From: Anaeramoeba flamelloides
Lineage: Eukaryota > Metamonada > Anaeramoebidae
Length of the DNA: 64,000 nt
Direction: 5' to 3'
Assembly: GCA_027625915.1 (NCBI GenBank)
Contig: JANTQA010000023.1
Span: 14,570,001 to 14,634,000, forward strand
Each line of letters begins with the position of its first letter. The first letter of the stretch is position 1. The notes beneath the pieces were generated by a model. It had not been told where the DNA came from, did not search any database, and saw only the letters and a list, made by a program, of their open reading frames with translations. The position numbers and the translations under genes were made by a program. Below are positions 1 through 13,400 of the stretch, one piece after another.

Positions 1-753
1 TGATTTGATTGAAGAATTTGATCAGACTGTGGGTTAGTATGCTCAACAATACCTGATATTGTGTCCTTTTGCGATTTTTTTGGGAGCTGTTGGTTTAAGA
101 TTTTTTTACTTTGCTCCGAGACTGTGGATTTCTTCTCACCTCCCTCGATCTTTAGATTTTCAAACATTTCATGGATACGTTGCTCATTGGTTTTTTGTTT
201 GTTCTTTCGAAGAACAATAGGCTCGTCAGACAGTTGTGACAAATAGAGCTTGGAGTTAATTAAACATTTTTCGCTACAATAAAATTTTAATTCGCTCATA
301 TCGACAATTTGCATAAATTTTCTATTGATACGATATTTGGAGAGCTTTTTTTTGGGAATTTTATTTTGGCAAATGGGGTATCCACACAAGTCCCTACAAT
401 AACGTTCCTCAACAACTTCTAAATAATGTGTTGGGTGAAGATTAGATTTCTTCGTGATTTCAAATGTGGTTTTTGTTTTTTTTTTAATGATTTATTTTTT
501 GTAGTTTACATTTCAAGAATAAAGAAGAATGAGAAAAAGAGTTAAAAAGAAAGAATTCAAACAATGGTTCTTTTTTTTTTTTATTGTTCAGCATTGTTAT
601 TCTTTTTTTATCGTTTTCAAAAATAAAGTAAGTAAAAAGATTTACACACTCATCCAGATATTCAGCATCTACAGGATCAAAAAGAGTTTCTTGTATTTTT
701 TCAACAAATTCTTCGAGTTGTTTTTTATAAGTTAGCTCTTTCAAAAATGTCAT
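1..753 (-). CDS. RPAP2: RPAP2/Rtr1-type RNA polymerase II CTD phosphatase, 5' part (partial)
   Basis: Runs off the left edge. Exon 1 is 753-646 (ATG at 753, 36 codons, ending LDEC) and exon 2 is 449-1. The 196-bp intron has donor GTAAAT at 645 and acceptor ...CGAAG at 451-450, phase 0 on both sides. After splicing the protein reads ...EYLDEC, then KSNLHPTHYLEVVEERYC, then LCGYPIC, then about 30 residues later FYCSEKC, then SEPIV-like LSDEPIVLRK. This is the RPAP2/Rtr1 signature: a (V/D)ER stretch before CGYPxC, then Cx3C; all four presumed zinc cysteines are present. The family removes phosphate from Ser5 of the Pol II C-terminal repeat and helps import Pol II. The charged tail after residue ~110 is not conserved. 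A TTG nine bases upstream of the ATG is in frame, but the ATG is preferred. Family assignment is firm; the exact start is less so. Confidence 0.85.
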
Positions 754-762
754 ATAAATCAA

Positions 763-1622
763 AAAGCAAATTATAAAGTGGATATATGAAAAAAATGATT
801 TGTTTTCTTTATTATTTATGTGAGAAGTTTAAGGATTGATTAATTTTTTTTTTAAGGGTCAGGTCTTTTACTGGATATGCTCCATACCCAAGGAGCTACT
901 TGAAACCTAAAAACGCTATTGTGAAATAGCACTTCTTTTGAATGACCTAATTCAAATAAACAAAAAATAATCTTAATAGGATCTTCATTGACAAAAAATT
1001 CCAACAACTGAAAAAAAAAGTTTATAAAAGCTATCTTTGAAAAAAATTCTAAAAAAAAAAAAGTTTAAAAGGATCTCTATTGGCAAATTATTCATTAAAA
1101 AAAAAAAGTTTTAAGGATCTCAGCTCAAAAAATTAAAATTTAAAAAAAAAATTACTCTGTTTTTTTTTAAATTTTCAAAATGTGAAATTCCTTCAATTAA
1201 AAACAAATTGTCTTCTATGAAGTTAACTATCAATTTGATTCGATTTTAATCTAATTTGTGGTGACTTTATAACTCTCTAAATTTAACAAATTAAGGATTT
1301 TGTAACATCTTGATCTCAAAAAATAACTCATATTAAAAATGAAAATGAGAAAAAAAAATCATTAAGATCTCAAAAAGTGCTAAAGAGAGACACTTAAAAA
1401 CTCATACTGTTGTTTTCAAAATTATATAATTTAACCATTCTAATTGTAAATTGAGTGTAGATCTTTGGGTACTTTTTTCAAAAACTGTACTCTTTTTTGA
1501 TTGTTGATTTTTGGAGATCGATCACACATCATACTTTTTGGTTTCGTTTTTGATTGTTGTTAGGCACTCATAAAAATTACAAAATTTTGTTATTCCATTT
1601 CAGAAAATTATTTGTAATTATA
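763..1622. other. AT-rich intergenic, no supported gene
   Basis: Between the RPAP2 start and a small plus-strand reading frame. Homopolymer-rich, with repeated short GGATCTC-type words around 975-1135 and 1300-1390. I see no exon with a family signature. Confidence 0.5.
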
Positions 1623-1850
1623 ATGACTCAACCCTTAAATACATATTTTTTTAACGATATAGGTCTTGAAAAAAAAGTTTTTAATTCTTTAACTGTTGAA
1701 TTTGATAATATAAAATTTTGCATTGATTGGAAGATAAACCACCGAGCGATGAATATAAATTTCCCAAATAATTGTAACTCATTTATTGATAAATATCTAA
1801 ATTCTTTGCGTATAACCTTTTTTAAATCAAATCTTCCGAACTGGCAATAG
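1623..1850 (+). CDS. Hypothetical protein, 75 codons
   Basis: ATG at 1623 gives an uninterrupted frame of 75 residues ending LPNWQ. Its composition is mixed (DWKINHRAMNINFPNNC) rather than the poly-F/poly-K of random frames here. No signal peptide, membrane span or known motif is seen. It could be a small gene, one exon of a larger gene or the remains of one; no acceptor or promoter decides this. Function unknown. Confidence 0.3.
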   Translation: MTQPLNTYFFNDIGLEKKVFNSLTVEFDNIKFCIDWKINHRAMNINFPNNCNSFIDKYLNSLRITFFKSNLPNWQ

Positions 1851-2329
1851 AGTTAAAAAAATAAGGGTTTTGAAAAAAGTTATTTTTACTCAATTATTGA
1901 ATATATTTTATTAACAACATATATCAAGAGTTTTTCAATAACAGTAAAACAATTGAATAATATTGATTTTTGAAATATAAAATCCTATTAATCCTTTCAT
2001 TAATTTTCTTCAAATAATCTTTCTTAAATAATTATAAATCTAAGGTTGATAAATAATAACCTTATCTTATTCATGTGAATAATTTCACATAAAAATTAAT
2101 CATGCAACAAAAAAAAAATGTTAAATTTTTTGATATATACATATAAATATATATAAATTTAAATCCAAATAATTAATTCTTAACAATGTTAAGATCTTTC
2201 CAAAAAAGTTTATTATTGTTTTTTATTCTGTATAAAACCCACCTTCTCGTTTTTATTTTTAATATGGATTCGATGGCAAAAAAAAATTACAAGAAATAGT
2301 ATACATATTATATTAATTTCCCAATACCT

Positions 2330-2527
2330 TACAGTCAGTTCCACTTTTAAGATACAAACTTTCAACCAAATTTAAGACACAAAAAAAATCTCAAATTAGG
2401 GCACAAAATTCATATTCTAGTAAAATAATTTGTATAAAAAAATTTCAAAAAAATATGCTTTAATTTAAGATTTTTTGTTCCTTAAATTTGGTTGAAAGTT
2501 TATATCTTAAAAGTGGAACTGAATGTA
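2330..2527. mobile_element. MITE-A copy 1 (Tc1/mariner-like ends)
   Basis: Foldback of about 198 bp including TA at each end. The left arm starts TA-CAGTCAGTTCCACTTTTAAG and the right arm ends AAAGTGGAACTGAATGTA. The arms pair over most of the element, around words such as ACAAACTTTCAACC and TCTCAAATTA. No coding capacity. TA flanks and CAGT ends are typical of Tc1/mariner non-autonomous elements; that class is inferred. Other copies: 14139, 24884 and 58691. Confidence 0.8.
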
Positions 2528-3109
2528 ATCAGAATATTTCGATTTATTTGTTCAATATGTATACTATTTCTCGTAATTGTTTATTACCATCAAATCCATA
2601 TTAACAATAAAAAAGAAAAAAATGTATTTTTTATGGTAAAAACTATACACATCCAATTTTCACAAAATATTTTAAAGAAATCATCAATTTTTTAAATAAT
2701 AAAATTCATTTTTCGGTTTTTGCTCTATATCGGAATTTTTCTGAGATTAAATCATTTTGTGAAAAAAAATTTCCAATTAAAAAGAAAAAAATCATTACCT
2801 ATTTTCAATAATTTAAAAATATCCTCAAAAATTGAGACCAGAAAATTTAAAATATTTTATTTATTTAAATTACTAACTAATAAAAAAAAATAAATATAGA
2901 AAATAAAACATTATTTAAAAACAATAAACAATTAAATTTTAGTTGTATATTTAAATATTTTTGAAGGATTGAGTTTAATAAATATATTTGATTATACACT
3001 ATCCTAACCTTTTTTTTTTTTTTTTTAAATAATCTAAAATTAGAAAATGTCCACAAAGACAAAAAGGTAAAAAGAATCACAACAATACAATTTCATCCAA
3101 TTTGGAAAT

Positions 3110-3700
3110 AATTTTGATTTTTGTATAATATGAAAAATATTTTTTTTCATCTTTTCGTTTTTTATTTTCATTTTAATATTGAATCAGTTAACTTTTTTCG
3201 TCGATCAATAATTTTTTAACAATTAATATTAAGTTAAAGTTGAGTTGTAATTCAAAAAATGAGAACTCAAATAAAATAAGTTGATGATATCTAAATATTT
3301 GATAGATCAATATATCTAATAGAATTTGAACAAATTTATTGTTGTATTTTTTTTTTTTACTCTCTCCAAAAAATTTAACACATGATGATTTATTTGTAGT
3401 AATAATAATTATTTATGTTTTGACAAGTATGTTTAGAAATTTATCAAAAATTGTTAATAATATAATTAATGTATGATTCTAAATATGAATTTCTCCAAAA
3501 ATTAATTATATAAGATTTTATTTTCAAAAATTGAAATATGATGTGTTAAAAATTTTGAATTGGAGTTTATTTAATCTGAATAAAGTTTTTTTTTATATAA
3601 AAAATATTATTATTATTATTATTATTCTAAAATAGTAAATTACACTCTAAATGTCTTAGACTTGATTTTTCTTTCCTAATTTTTTTTTTAAAAAAATAGA
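3110..3700. repeat. Dispersed AT-rich repeat F, copy a
   Basis: Shares a series of words (GAACTCAAATAAAAT, GATATCTAA, GATCAATA, then AAATTTATTG, then TTGGAGTTTA) in the same order with 7060-7690, 39940-40400 and 58000-59060. It ends with an ATT microsatellite and AGTAAATTACACTCT. Strongly diverged, so an old family. No coding frame and no clear terminal repeats. Confidence 0.5.
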
Positions 3701-4456
3701 TTTGACCAGTATTCATTTTCTTTTTTACAATAAATAATTATTTTTGGTTGAATAAGAAAAAGTCAAAAATATACAAGAAAAAGAAAAAAAAAAAAATTAA
3801 AATTTAAAAAGGGTTAATAAGAAGCAATTGGCAATTTTTATTTTTTTAAAAAACAATACAATCTTTAATTATGAACTCCCAAAATAATATCCAAGATACT
3901 TTTGATTGATTTGATTTGATAATTGATCACGAATGTTCATTTAGCGATCTTTGTGTGATTACTTTCATTTCTTTTTTTGATCTATTTGAGCTGATTTTGT
4001 TTAAACCTTTGTTAAATTTTTTGTTTCATTTTCTTTTTCTTTTTTAATTTTCAAGATACCCATATTTTCATGTTCCATAATCTCAATATTCGTAAGTAAA
4101 CAATTGATCATTTTCCCTTTTAACACGTCTTTTCAAGATAAAGAAGATTCAGACAAGTAAAAAATGGAAAAATAAATAAAAAAAAGTACAATACGAGAAA
4201 AGAGAAGTTTTTAATCTTTTCTCAAAATAAACAAGAGATCTTAATTCTTTTCTAATAAGGAAAAGTATTGAAATGCAAAAAAAAAAAAAAAAACAATTAA
4301 AAAAAAAATGTGAATACAGAATGAAGATGTATTCACATTATACAAGAAAACGAGTTATTCGAGAAATAACCGGATAGATTATTTGGAATTTATTATTTAT
4401 ATTCTATAAAAAATAATTTAACAGTATATCGTAAAAATAAAAAAGAATTTTATTTA

Positions 4457-7369
4457 TTAATTATTTTTACTATTAAATATTTTTCGTTTTAAAAAATCTT
4501 CAGTGCTATTCTGAAAGATTTTTTGAGTAGTAAATAAATCTACTTTAAATTTTAGATTATTTTCAATATTCACATTTTCAGAGATTAGATCTAAAATTTC
4601 ATATTCTAACTCTTCTGTTAATTCCATATGTTTTGTATTATTCTTTAAACATCTTAACCAATTCTTTTTATTTCGAGGTAAAAAAATGTGATTGGAAATT
4701 GAGAATTGTTTCATTGATTGGTAATCTTCAATGATTGGCAATTTTATGATATCCTCTTTTTTATAAAATTCCAATTCATCATCATTTACATTTGAAAAAA
4801 AATGTTTTTTATTATTATCAAATTTTTGTAATTCTATCTGACAAATATCCTTATAATGGCGATCATTTGAATATTTTCTTTTCATTTGAAAATTACAAAT
4901 CAAGATATTTTTTTCAGAAAAGTTAGTAAAAAAATTTGAATAATTCATTCCGTTATTGAACATATCATGGTTTTGATTTAATTTCTCTTCCTCTTCATTG
5001 CTGTTATTGATATGGCAATGTATATTGAAATACCGCCTTTGGTGAACACCACCATCACAGCTATTATCACCACCAACACAATTGTTATAATTATAACTAT
5101 TGTTATTGGCTAATTTTTCATCATTATCATTTTCCTTTTTTTGACTTAAGAATAAAGTATTAAGACCACTTGATTTTCGAGAAACCAAATTATTTAATAA
5201 TAAATATATTAAGGTGGCAAATATTTGATTAACATTCATAAAATTAAAACTTTGAAATCCAAAAATTTTATTGATTTTAAATTGATATTCTTGAAAAGTA
5301 ATTTCCTGAAATAATAATTTGCATATAAAGTTTATTAATAACAAAAAACCAGCCGTCTTTTTGTTTGAATCCATATTTTGTATTATTTTTGTAAACGTAA
5401 CATTCCTATTATTAATATTTTTTAAATTATCAAATATTTTTTCTTTCAAGTTTTTATTTTTAATGATTTTTTTATATTTTTTTAATTGATCATATAATAT
5501 ACTCAATAGTTTTAAAAAATAATAAAATTTTTTTTTTGAATAAAATTGATTTAATAAATATTTTATCGATTTATTTTTTTTTGATCTTATTTTATACAAT
5601 TCTATTAAGATTTCATTTTCATTTATTATTTTTTTTCTTCCAATTTCTGGCATAAAAGAACCAAAAAATGAACCAATAAATGATTTTAGATATGGCTGTA
5701 TTTCATTTTTTAATAATTTTTTATTTGCTAACAAATCTTGAATTTTTTTCATTTTGCTTTCTACAAATATTCTATTTGTTGAATTCACTTCTGCCAAGGT
5801 TGTTAAATTATTTATTAATCCTTGTAAAATTTCAATTATTATTAAAAAAATTTCTTTATCTTTAAATTTTACTGATAATTTCCCCTTTGTTGTTAATTTG
5901 GTGTTGAGTTCTTGTTTCCATTCTTTTATTTGCATTACATTATTATTATTACCAGTTTGGTAGTTTATTATTTATTATAAGAAAAAAGAATAATTAAGAT
6001 AGATTATGAGTTTTTTTTTTTTTTTTTTTTAATTATTGAATCCAGAAAATAAATAAAATATTATATCAAAACTATTATGAAAAGAACCTAAAAGAAGTTT
6101 GATGGAGGTTATACATTTTTTTTTTTTGTTTAAAGGGTTTAATATGTTTCTAATCTATTTTAAAAATTTGAAAGCTGAATTGCAGTTTCCATTGGTTTAA
6201 GAAATAGAAAGAAAATTACTGAAATTTTCAGATTCATCTTTAAATATCCAAATAACTGATCACATATTTTTTTAATTAAACTAAAATTCATTTTTTTTTT
6301 GTATGTTTAAAACAATTAAGAGAATAACGATATGTAATCACCCTTCAGTCAAAGACACACTGTTTTATTGAACAAATTAAACAAATTCTATGAACTTTAT
6401 CCAATTCTTCTTTAAATATATTTGAAATTTTAAAATCAGAAACAAATTTTCTCTAATTTAATTTAAATTATTTATTTTTTACCTTTTCTTTTCATTTTTT
6501 CTAATTTAGTCAAATATTTTTTTTCTTTTTTCTTTTTTATTTTTGCTGTTGTTTTTATTTTCTTTTACTTTACCTCTGTTCTTTTTTATTTTATGAAAGT
6601 CATTTTAATAAAAAAAAAAGATCTAAAAAAAAACACCAAATTAGCATTCAAAAAATTGGTACTTTGTAATTTCTTTTAAAAAAAATATATATCATTAAAA
6701 AATAAATATTATGAATAATTTTAATTTTCTAAAGAAATTGAGAAATTTTGTACGAACCATTCTAACATAAGGTTCGCCATTTATTTTTTTTTATCTTTTA
6801 TTTCTTTGGAAAATTAATTTTTGTTCCGTATTTCTTTAATGAATACCAACCCTAATCCAAAGATTTTTATCCCTCTTATTTTTAATCAATCATATGTTTT
6901 AATGATTGATTCTTTAAAAAAAAAAGAATTTTTTATTTTTTGGCTTATTTTTATCAGTGAAATGGAATTTACAATTTTCTGAAATTTGTAAATAATTGTT
7001 GATTTTTCTAAATCATTTTTACATTATCTTTTTTAATCTTTTATTGTTTTTTTTTTTTTTCAATGATGTATCCGTTTACATTTACTCATTTTTTTTTCAA
7101 TGATTGTTATTAGCTGAAATTGAGTTCTTTTAAATAAAATAAATAAGTTGAAGGTTCCTAAATCTTTGATCGATCAATATTTTTTAATTGAATTTCAACA
7201 ATTATAACAAATACATTTTTTGAAATAAATCATAATGAATTAATTATAAATCAAATCAGTTTGGGATTATTTTCACTAATTAGCAATCCTTAAATCTATG
7301 GTTTTAAGCTTAAAATTACGAAAGAAAATTTAAGTATAAAAACAATTAGAGTATAATTTACACCTCTTC

Positions 7370-7405
<36 letters not shown>

Positions 7406-10400
7406 CAAATAAATTTTTTCTGATGTGCTCTTTTCAAAATTGAAGACAAGTATATTTACATATAAATTGAATTGTTTATTTTATGCATTGTTGGCATTTT
7501 TAATGATTGTGGAAACTTTAATTTGTTAAAAGTTATAATTTAGTATTTCTTATATGTAATTTTTTTTTTTTTTTTTCAAAATTTTGAATTGGGGTTTATT
7601 ATTTTTATTAATGAAATGATTTTATTTTTTATCATAAAACTAATTAAAAGAAGTAATTACACTTTATTGTGATTTTTTATTTATTTTTTAATTTTTTTTT
7701 TCATGGTTTTTATAAATAAAATTAGTTTTTGAAGTTTAGTGTTTTTTTTTTCTATTTTTTTTAAAGTTTTTTTGTCAAAAAAAATGAAAAATTTGAATTT
7801 TATTCATGTTTTAATTTTTATTAAAAGAATATTCAAAACAATTATACAATACCACAACTTTTTGAGAATTGAAATATTGTTTTCTAATTGATTAAAATAA
7901 CTAACAAATTAAAAAAAAAAAAATCATATATACATATACCAGTTTAAAACAAAAAAAAAAAAAAAAGAAAAGAAAGGAATGAAGGAAGAAAAAAAGAAAG
8001 AAAGAAAACAATAATTCAATTACCTGAGATATTCACCAAATGGATATTTGAACTGATATATTTTTGATTTTGATAATATATTTCTTTAGAATAATTTTTA
8101 TTAATTTTTTTAAACCAAATGCGTTCCAATTGATTTTGTTCTTTTAAATAACTATTAATTTTTTGGTTGAATCTTTTTAATATTAATACTGCTGTTATTT
8201 TCGGATATTTCACAAGGTTAAACAGTAAAAATGGTGTTTTGTTCGGATAAATTTCTTTTATGTTCTGAAAAAATAATTGATCTTTTAAGAGTTTTTTAAC
8301 TATTTTTTTATTATTTTTTAAATTATTGCCATTAATCAGAATTTCAACAAATTCTGATAGTTTCCGAATATTTCTTTGTTGTTTATGTATTAACATATCT
8401 AAACCATATCTTTCATTTTCTAATTTAATATTTTTATCTAAAAAACATTTTTTTTCGATATTCAATATTTTTTCATTAAAATCTCCACCACCATCTCCAT
8501 TATTACTTTCATTATACCTAGGATATTCATATCCATAATCTGCGCCACATTCATATTTTCCATTATGTAAGGCATTTCGAGAATAATTTTCATTTGAATT
8601 ATCGTTTGAATGTAATTTTAATAATGGTTCGTTATTATTGGTTGTGTGATCATGAGTTAACTATAATTTTAATATCAAGAAAATTATTTTTCAAAGTTTT
8701 TTAAGAAAGAATTAGATTCATTTTTAGTTTTATTTTCGTTTTGTTATTCATAAAAGTATTAAAGTATTTTTTTAATTCAAAAGATTTAATCGAACTAAAA
8801 AAAAAAAAAAAAGAAATATATATATATATATCTAATGAGTTACTTAATTCAACAAGAAAACCACGGTTAACTTTTCCAGAATTTAAAAGAATTGAGTAAA
8901 ATCTTTAATTTATCTCTATTCTTTTAAATTCAGGAAAAGTTCTTTAGGTTTTCTTGAGGTTTTCTGTTTATTTGTGAAGTTTTCTATGTTTTTTTTTAAG
9001 GTTTTCTATTTTATTTAGTGAAGTGTTCTAGGTTTTATTGGGGTTTTCAATTTTATTTCGAAAATCTATTGATTTTTGTTAGGTTTTTTTTACTTTTTGA
9101 AATAAACCGAAAATTTATTAAAATTTCCTGTTTATTTCAAAAAGTAAAAAAAAACCTATCACACTTCACAAATAAATAGAAAACTCAAAAAAACCTAACG
9201 AAAATCGATAGATTTAACAAATAAAACAGAAAACCTCAAGAAAATCTAGGCACTCTATGGCACTTGAAGACACCCCCAAAAAATATTTCACAATAATTAA
9301 AAATCAAAACTATTTTATTAAAACTCAAAAATAAAACCCATTCAAAAAATTTGAAAAATACCCAAAATCAAAAATATTAAAAAAAAAAACTCAATTTAGT
9401 ATATTTTTCCAAACCTAATATAAAACCACATTTAAGTTACTCAGTATTAATGTTTTTATATGAAATGATTTTCATCCAAATCAAAGAAAAAAAATATAAA
9501 ACTCAAAAAATAAAAATTAGTGTACCCAAAATAATGAAATGTGCTGAACAAAAAATGTATTGGTAAATTTGTTGAAATTTCACCAATAATTGTGGATCAA
9601 TCAAATGATAAGATACCATCAACTAATTGTATGTGGATTTTCTATGTTAACTAAACTCAACACTAACCTTCTATAAATCAAAAAAAAAAATACCCGATCT
9701 AACGAAACAGATTACGTAACTGGGAAAAAAGGAAATGAAAACAAAACCAAAAAGAAAAAAAATGAAAAAATAGTTTCTAAAATCAAAATTATTTCCAAAT
9801 TGAATGTAAAGTGTAGTATTGTTATTCTTTCAACCGTTTAAAATGTTTCCAAATTTTTGGAATTGAGTTTATCAAAGCTATCCGTCAAGTTCAAAAATTC
9901 TAAAATTCAGAACATTTACTAATTTCGTAAATAGATATTTCTATGTAATCAATAACAATTCAAATGAATTTTGTCCTTTATGATTAAAATATAAAAAGAA
10001 GAAAATAATAGAAAATAATTATCATTTTTTATGATAGGTGTCCTTCCTATGAAAATATAGATTAATTCCCCAAAATAAATTAAAAGAAATAAGTCATAAT
10101 GAATTAATTTTAAAAGAAGATAATTTGAAATTATTTTGATTAATTAATAATTGTGAAATCTATGATTTGATGTTTAAATTTCTGAAAGGGTATTTAAGTA
10201 TTAAAACAACTAGAATATAATTTACTCTTCTTCAATAATAATAATAATAAAAATAGATTATTCTTTTTTTACAGTAAAAGTATTCTGTCCATTTATTATT
10301 TTTTATCACCCCTTTTTAAATTTTGGAACATTTTTCAATTCTGATTGTACCTATATTTCAGAAAAGTCATAAAGAGAGAAATAAAATTATTATTATGATA

Positions 10401-13400
10401 AATTATTGATATTTCTTGTTAAACTTAAACATTTCTGTCTGGAAATATAATTACTAGATTAATAAACCATTTTAAAAAATATATAAAAGTGTGAATAGAC
10501 TACACAATATACATTTTCAAATGGGAAACTCGAACGGCTTCCATACAGAGGAATTCTGAGAAGAAAAATTAATTTCTTCTAAAAAACCAAAATCACCAGA
10601 CTTAAACAATCTACTTGGATATTTAAACATGTAGGAAATAGAAAGCATTGGCTGGGGACAATATAAGAACAGAGGTGAAAATGGAAAAAACATATGTTAC
10701 TCAGAGTAAGTCAATACAAAAGAAAGTGAAATATTAACAAGGAAAATCTAAATTGACTTCCTTAGACTTATTTTTTCTTTTTTTTTAAATCTATCCAGTT
10801 AAGTCCAAAAGTGTATATACCTTAGAACCCCAAATATACCAATCTGTTTCAAAATAAAAATTTTTATTTAAATTTTTATCAAAGAATTATTGATACCCAT
10901 ATGAAAGAAAACTAAAAAATCAATAGATTTTCTTAAAAATTGAAAAATTCAAATTCTTAGGTTTACTAATTGAGAAAAACAACAATGTTCATTTTGATCT
11001 ACAATTGAAGATCAAAAAAAATTTAAAGAGAAATTAATATGCTTTTTCTAACAATTCTTTTTCACTTTTTCAACAACATATGAATAATACTTTTTTACTT
11101 AGTGACTATGAGATCTTTGAATAAAAAAAAAAATTTGCAAAATTATTTTTATATAACAAAAAAATAATTGTAAAAAAAAAAATATCAGCAGTTATTGATT
11201 TTTAAAAAAAAAAATATCGAATATATTTATTTGTGAAGCTGAAAGCTTCTAAAAAAAAATATATTCAGATGTTTTTTTTTTTAAAAAGCAATAGAAAATG
11301 TTATTTTTTGTGGGCAAACAATATGAAAAAAATAAAAAAGACTAAAAACAAAAAACAAAATTTTTTTTTTATTTATTTTTCATCGTTTGCGATCTTTATC
11401 GAAAATAGTTAGAAATGTTAAAAACAACAAATATAAAAAATCTTCATTTGTATTTTAATTTCTTTTAATATTTGTTCCAAACTCTCATTTGATATTGGAA
11501 CTTCGTCTGGTGAATTGTTGTTATCTGATTGGCCACTAAAAGAGTAAAATTTTGTACCATTAAACATCCCAAGACAACAAAATTATAAATAAAAAAAAAA
11601 TGTTTTGTTATTTTCTCTTTTTGAAATTCTGTCATTTCAATTATTTAAAAAAAAAAGTAAAAATGAAACTTAATTTTTCCAACTCCTATTAAATGGTTGA
11701 TTGCTTCGATTGCTACTCTTTTTTTGATCCTAAGTAAAAAATTTTTATCAAAAAAATTGATATTTTTTTTTGATTTCAAAAAGTCAATTGATAAGATCCA
11801 AGGGCCAAAATAAACCTTTTTATTTGCAATATTTTTTTTTTTGATAAAGTGATCTGATATTTTTAGTAACTTGAATTTTTCACTTTATGAATTTGAATTT
11901 TCTTTCCCAAAAAAAACTCCAAAATCCCAATTTAAACAATTTCCTCCTATATTTTTAATTTGAAAAAGTTTTGATATTTTTTCACTAATTTTTAGCTTAT
12001 TTTTTTCTTTCCAGAAAAGAAAAGCTTAATCCAATACAAGAACATTTGGTAAACAATATCGAATATGTTACGTGATGTTGATCACAAAGATATAGCAACA
12101 TTTTTTATATTTTTTCTATTATTTTTGCTTGAGAAAAATAAAAAAAATGTTTAAAAATGATTTCGACAATTTTGAATTTAAATTTTCTCTTCTAATATAC
12201 ATTCAAATACTTTAAACTTATGTAATTTGCAAATACATTTGACCTCCTTTGACTAGAATACAGTTTGCGTTGACTCTTTAATTCAACCTTATTTTAGAAA
12301 ATTAAGTTTAAAATGTTTCTAATGGCTGTGTTTCTTCACTGTCTGAATTGAAAGTTGCAATTTTACTCACTTCAAAAGTCTCACTTTTATATGCTAAATT
12401 TCAAAAATAGGTTCATCATTAGTATTTTCTAAATTATTGGTATGTGTGTTGTGTTAACCCAATATTCTGAACCCAATATCTTTTAAAAGTCATTATTGAA
12501 TATTTAATATCAAGAAACAATCTTCTTTTAATGAAAATTTCCCAAAGTTGAATTCATTTTTTTGCAATTTTTGTTTCAAAATGATTCCATATTGTTATTT
12601 TTATGTTGAATGAACAAGAACATTTTTGAAAACCGTTAATATTCAAGAGATGAGATTAATTAGCATTGGAGAAAGGGATTGTAAAATTCAAAGAAAGTAA
12701 AACACCCAAGAAGTGTTTGCTTCGAAAACTAGTATCAACCAAATTTGCTTTAATGAGTTACAATGGTTCCTTGAAAAGTGAAGAAATAGCAAGATCAAAT
12801 AAGATCTTCTTTTCTCTTTCATTTGGAGACAATGTGATGAATGTGATCGTATTCATTTTATCTTTGAGTTCTTTGTTGTATATTCAAAAAATTGGTTTTG
12901 TTTTCGTTTTCTTTTCTTTTTCTTTTTCTTTCTTTTGTCGAGATTCTTTTTATCTTGAAAAAGGTATCAAGGAAAGTTTGGGTTGATACCAAATGGGTAA
13001 ATAGTAAAAATATGATAACTCTGATGGAAAGTTGTTTCAAAAGGTTCTTGGAAGCAATGGTGAATCTTAAATGGATAATTTTAAGATGAAAAATCATTTC
13101 AAAAATAGAGTCAGATTTATTTTTTTCTTTATGGGTTTCTTTTCTCTATTCTTTTATTAGAAATAATAATTAAAACAGAAAAGGGTGTTTTAGACAGTTA
13201 TTTTTTAGTTTTAAGTTCTGATTTTTCTGGGTTGAGTTTTGGTATTCACTAAATGAGAAACTACAATTTTTTTTCAATCAAAAATTTGCCCCTATTTTTG
13301 AAATTAAGCTTACAGATAAAGTGTTTTTTAACAATTAGTCATACACAACAAATCTAGAAACTCTATTATTTTAGAAAACTCAATTCAGTCTCAAATGATT

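Larger units (their letters stand above)
1851..4456. other. Gene-free AT-rich stretch with repeats
   Basis: Lies downstream of the SIN3 3' end. Holds a MITE at 2330-2527, a dispersed AT-rich repeat at about 3110-3700 with an (ATT)n run near 3607-3627, and poly-A tracts near 4278. No exon is supported. Confidence 0.5.

Noticed and set aside
2492-2695. 67-residue frame overlapping MITE-A copy 1
   Set aside because: Begins inside the MITE arm; chance frame.
12666-12986. 106-residue plus-strand frame
   Set aside because: Lies opposite two phase-consistent minus-strand pieces that resemble the SIN3 HID start; its second half is poly-pyrimidine translation.
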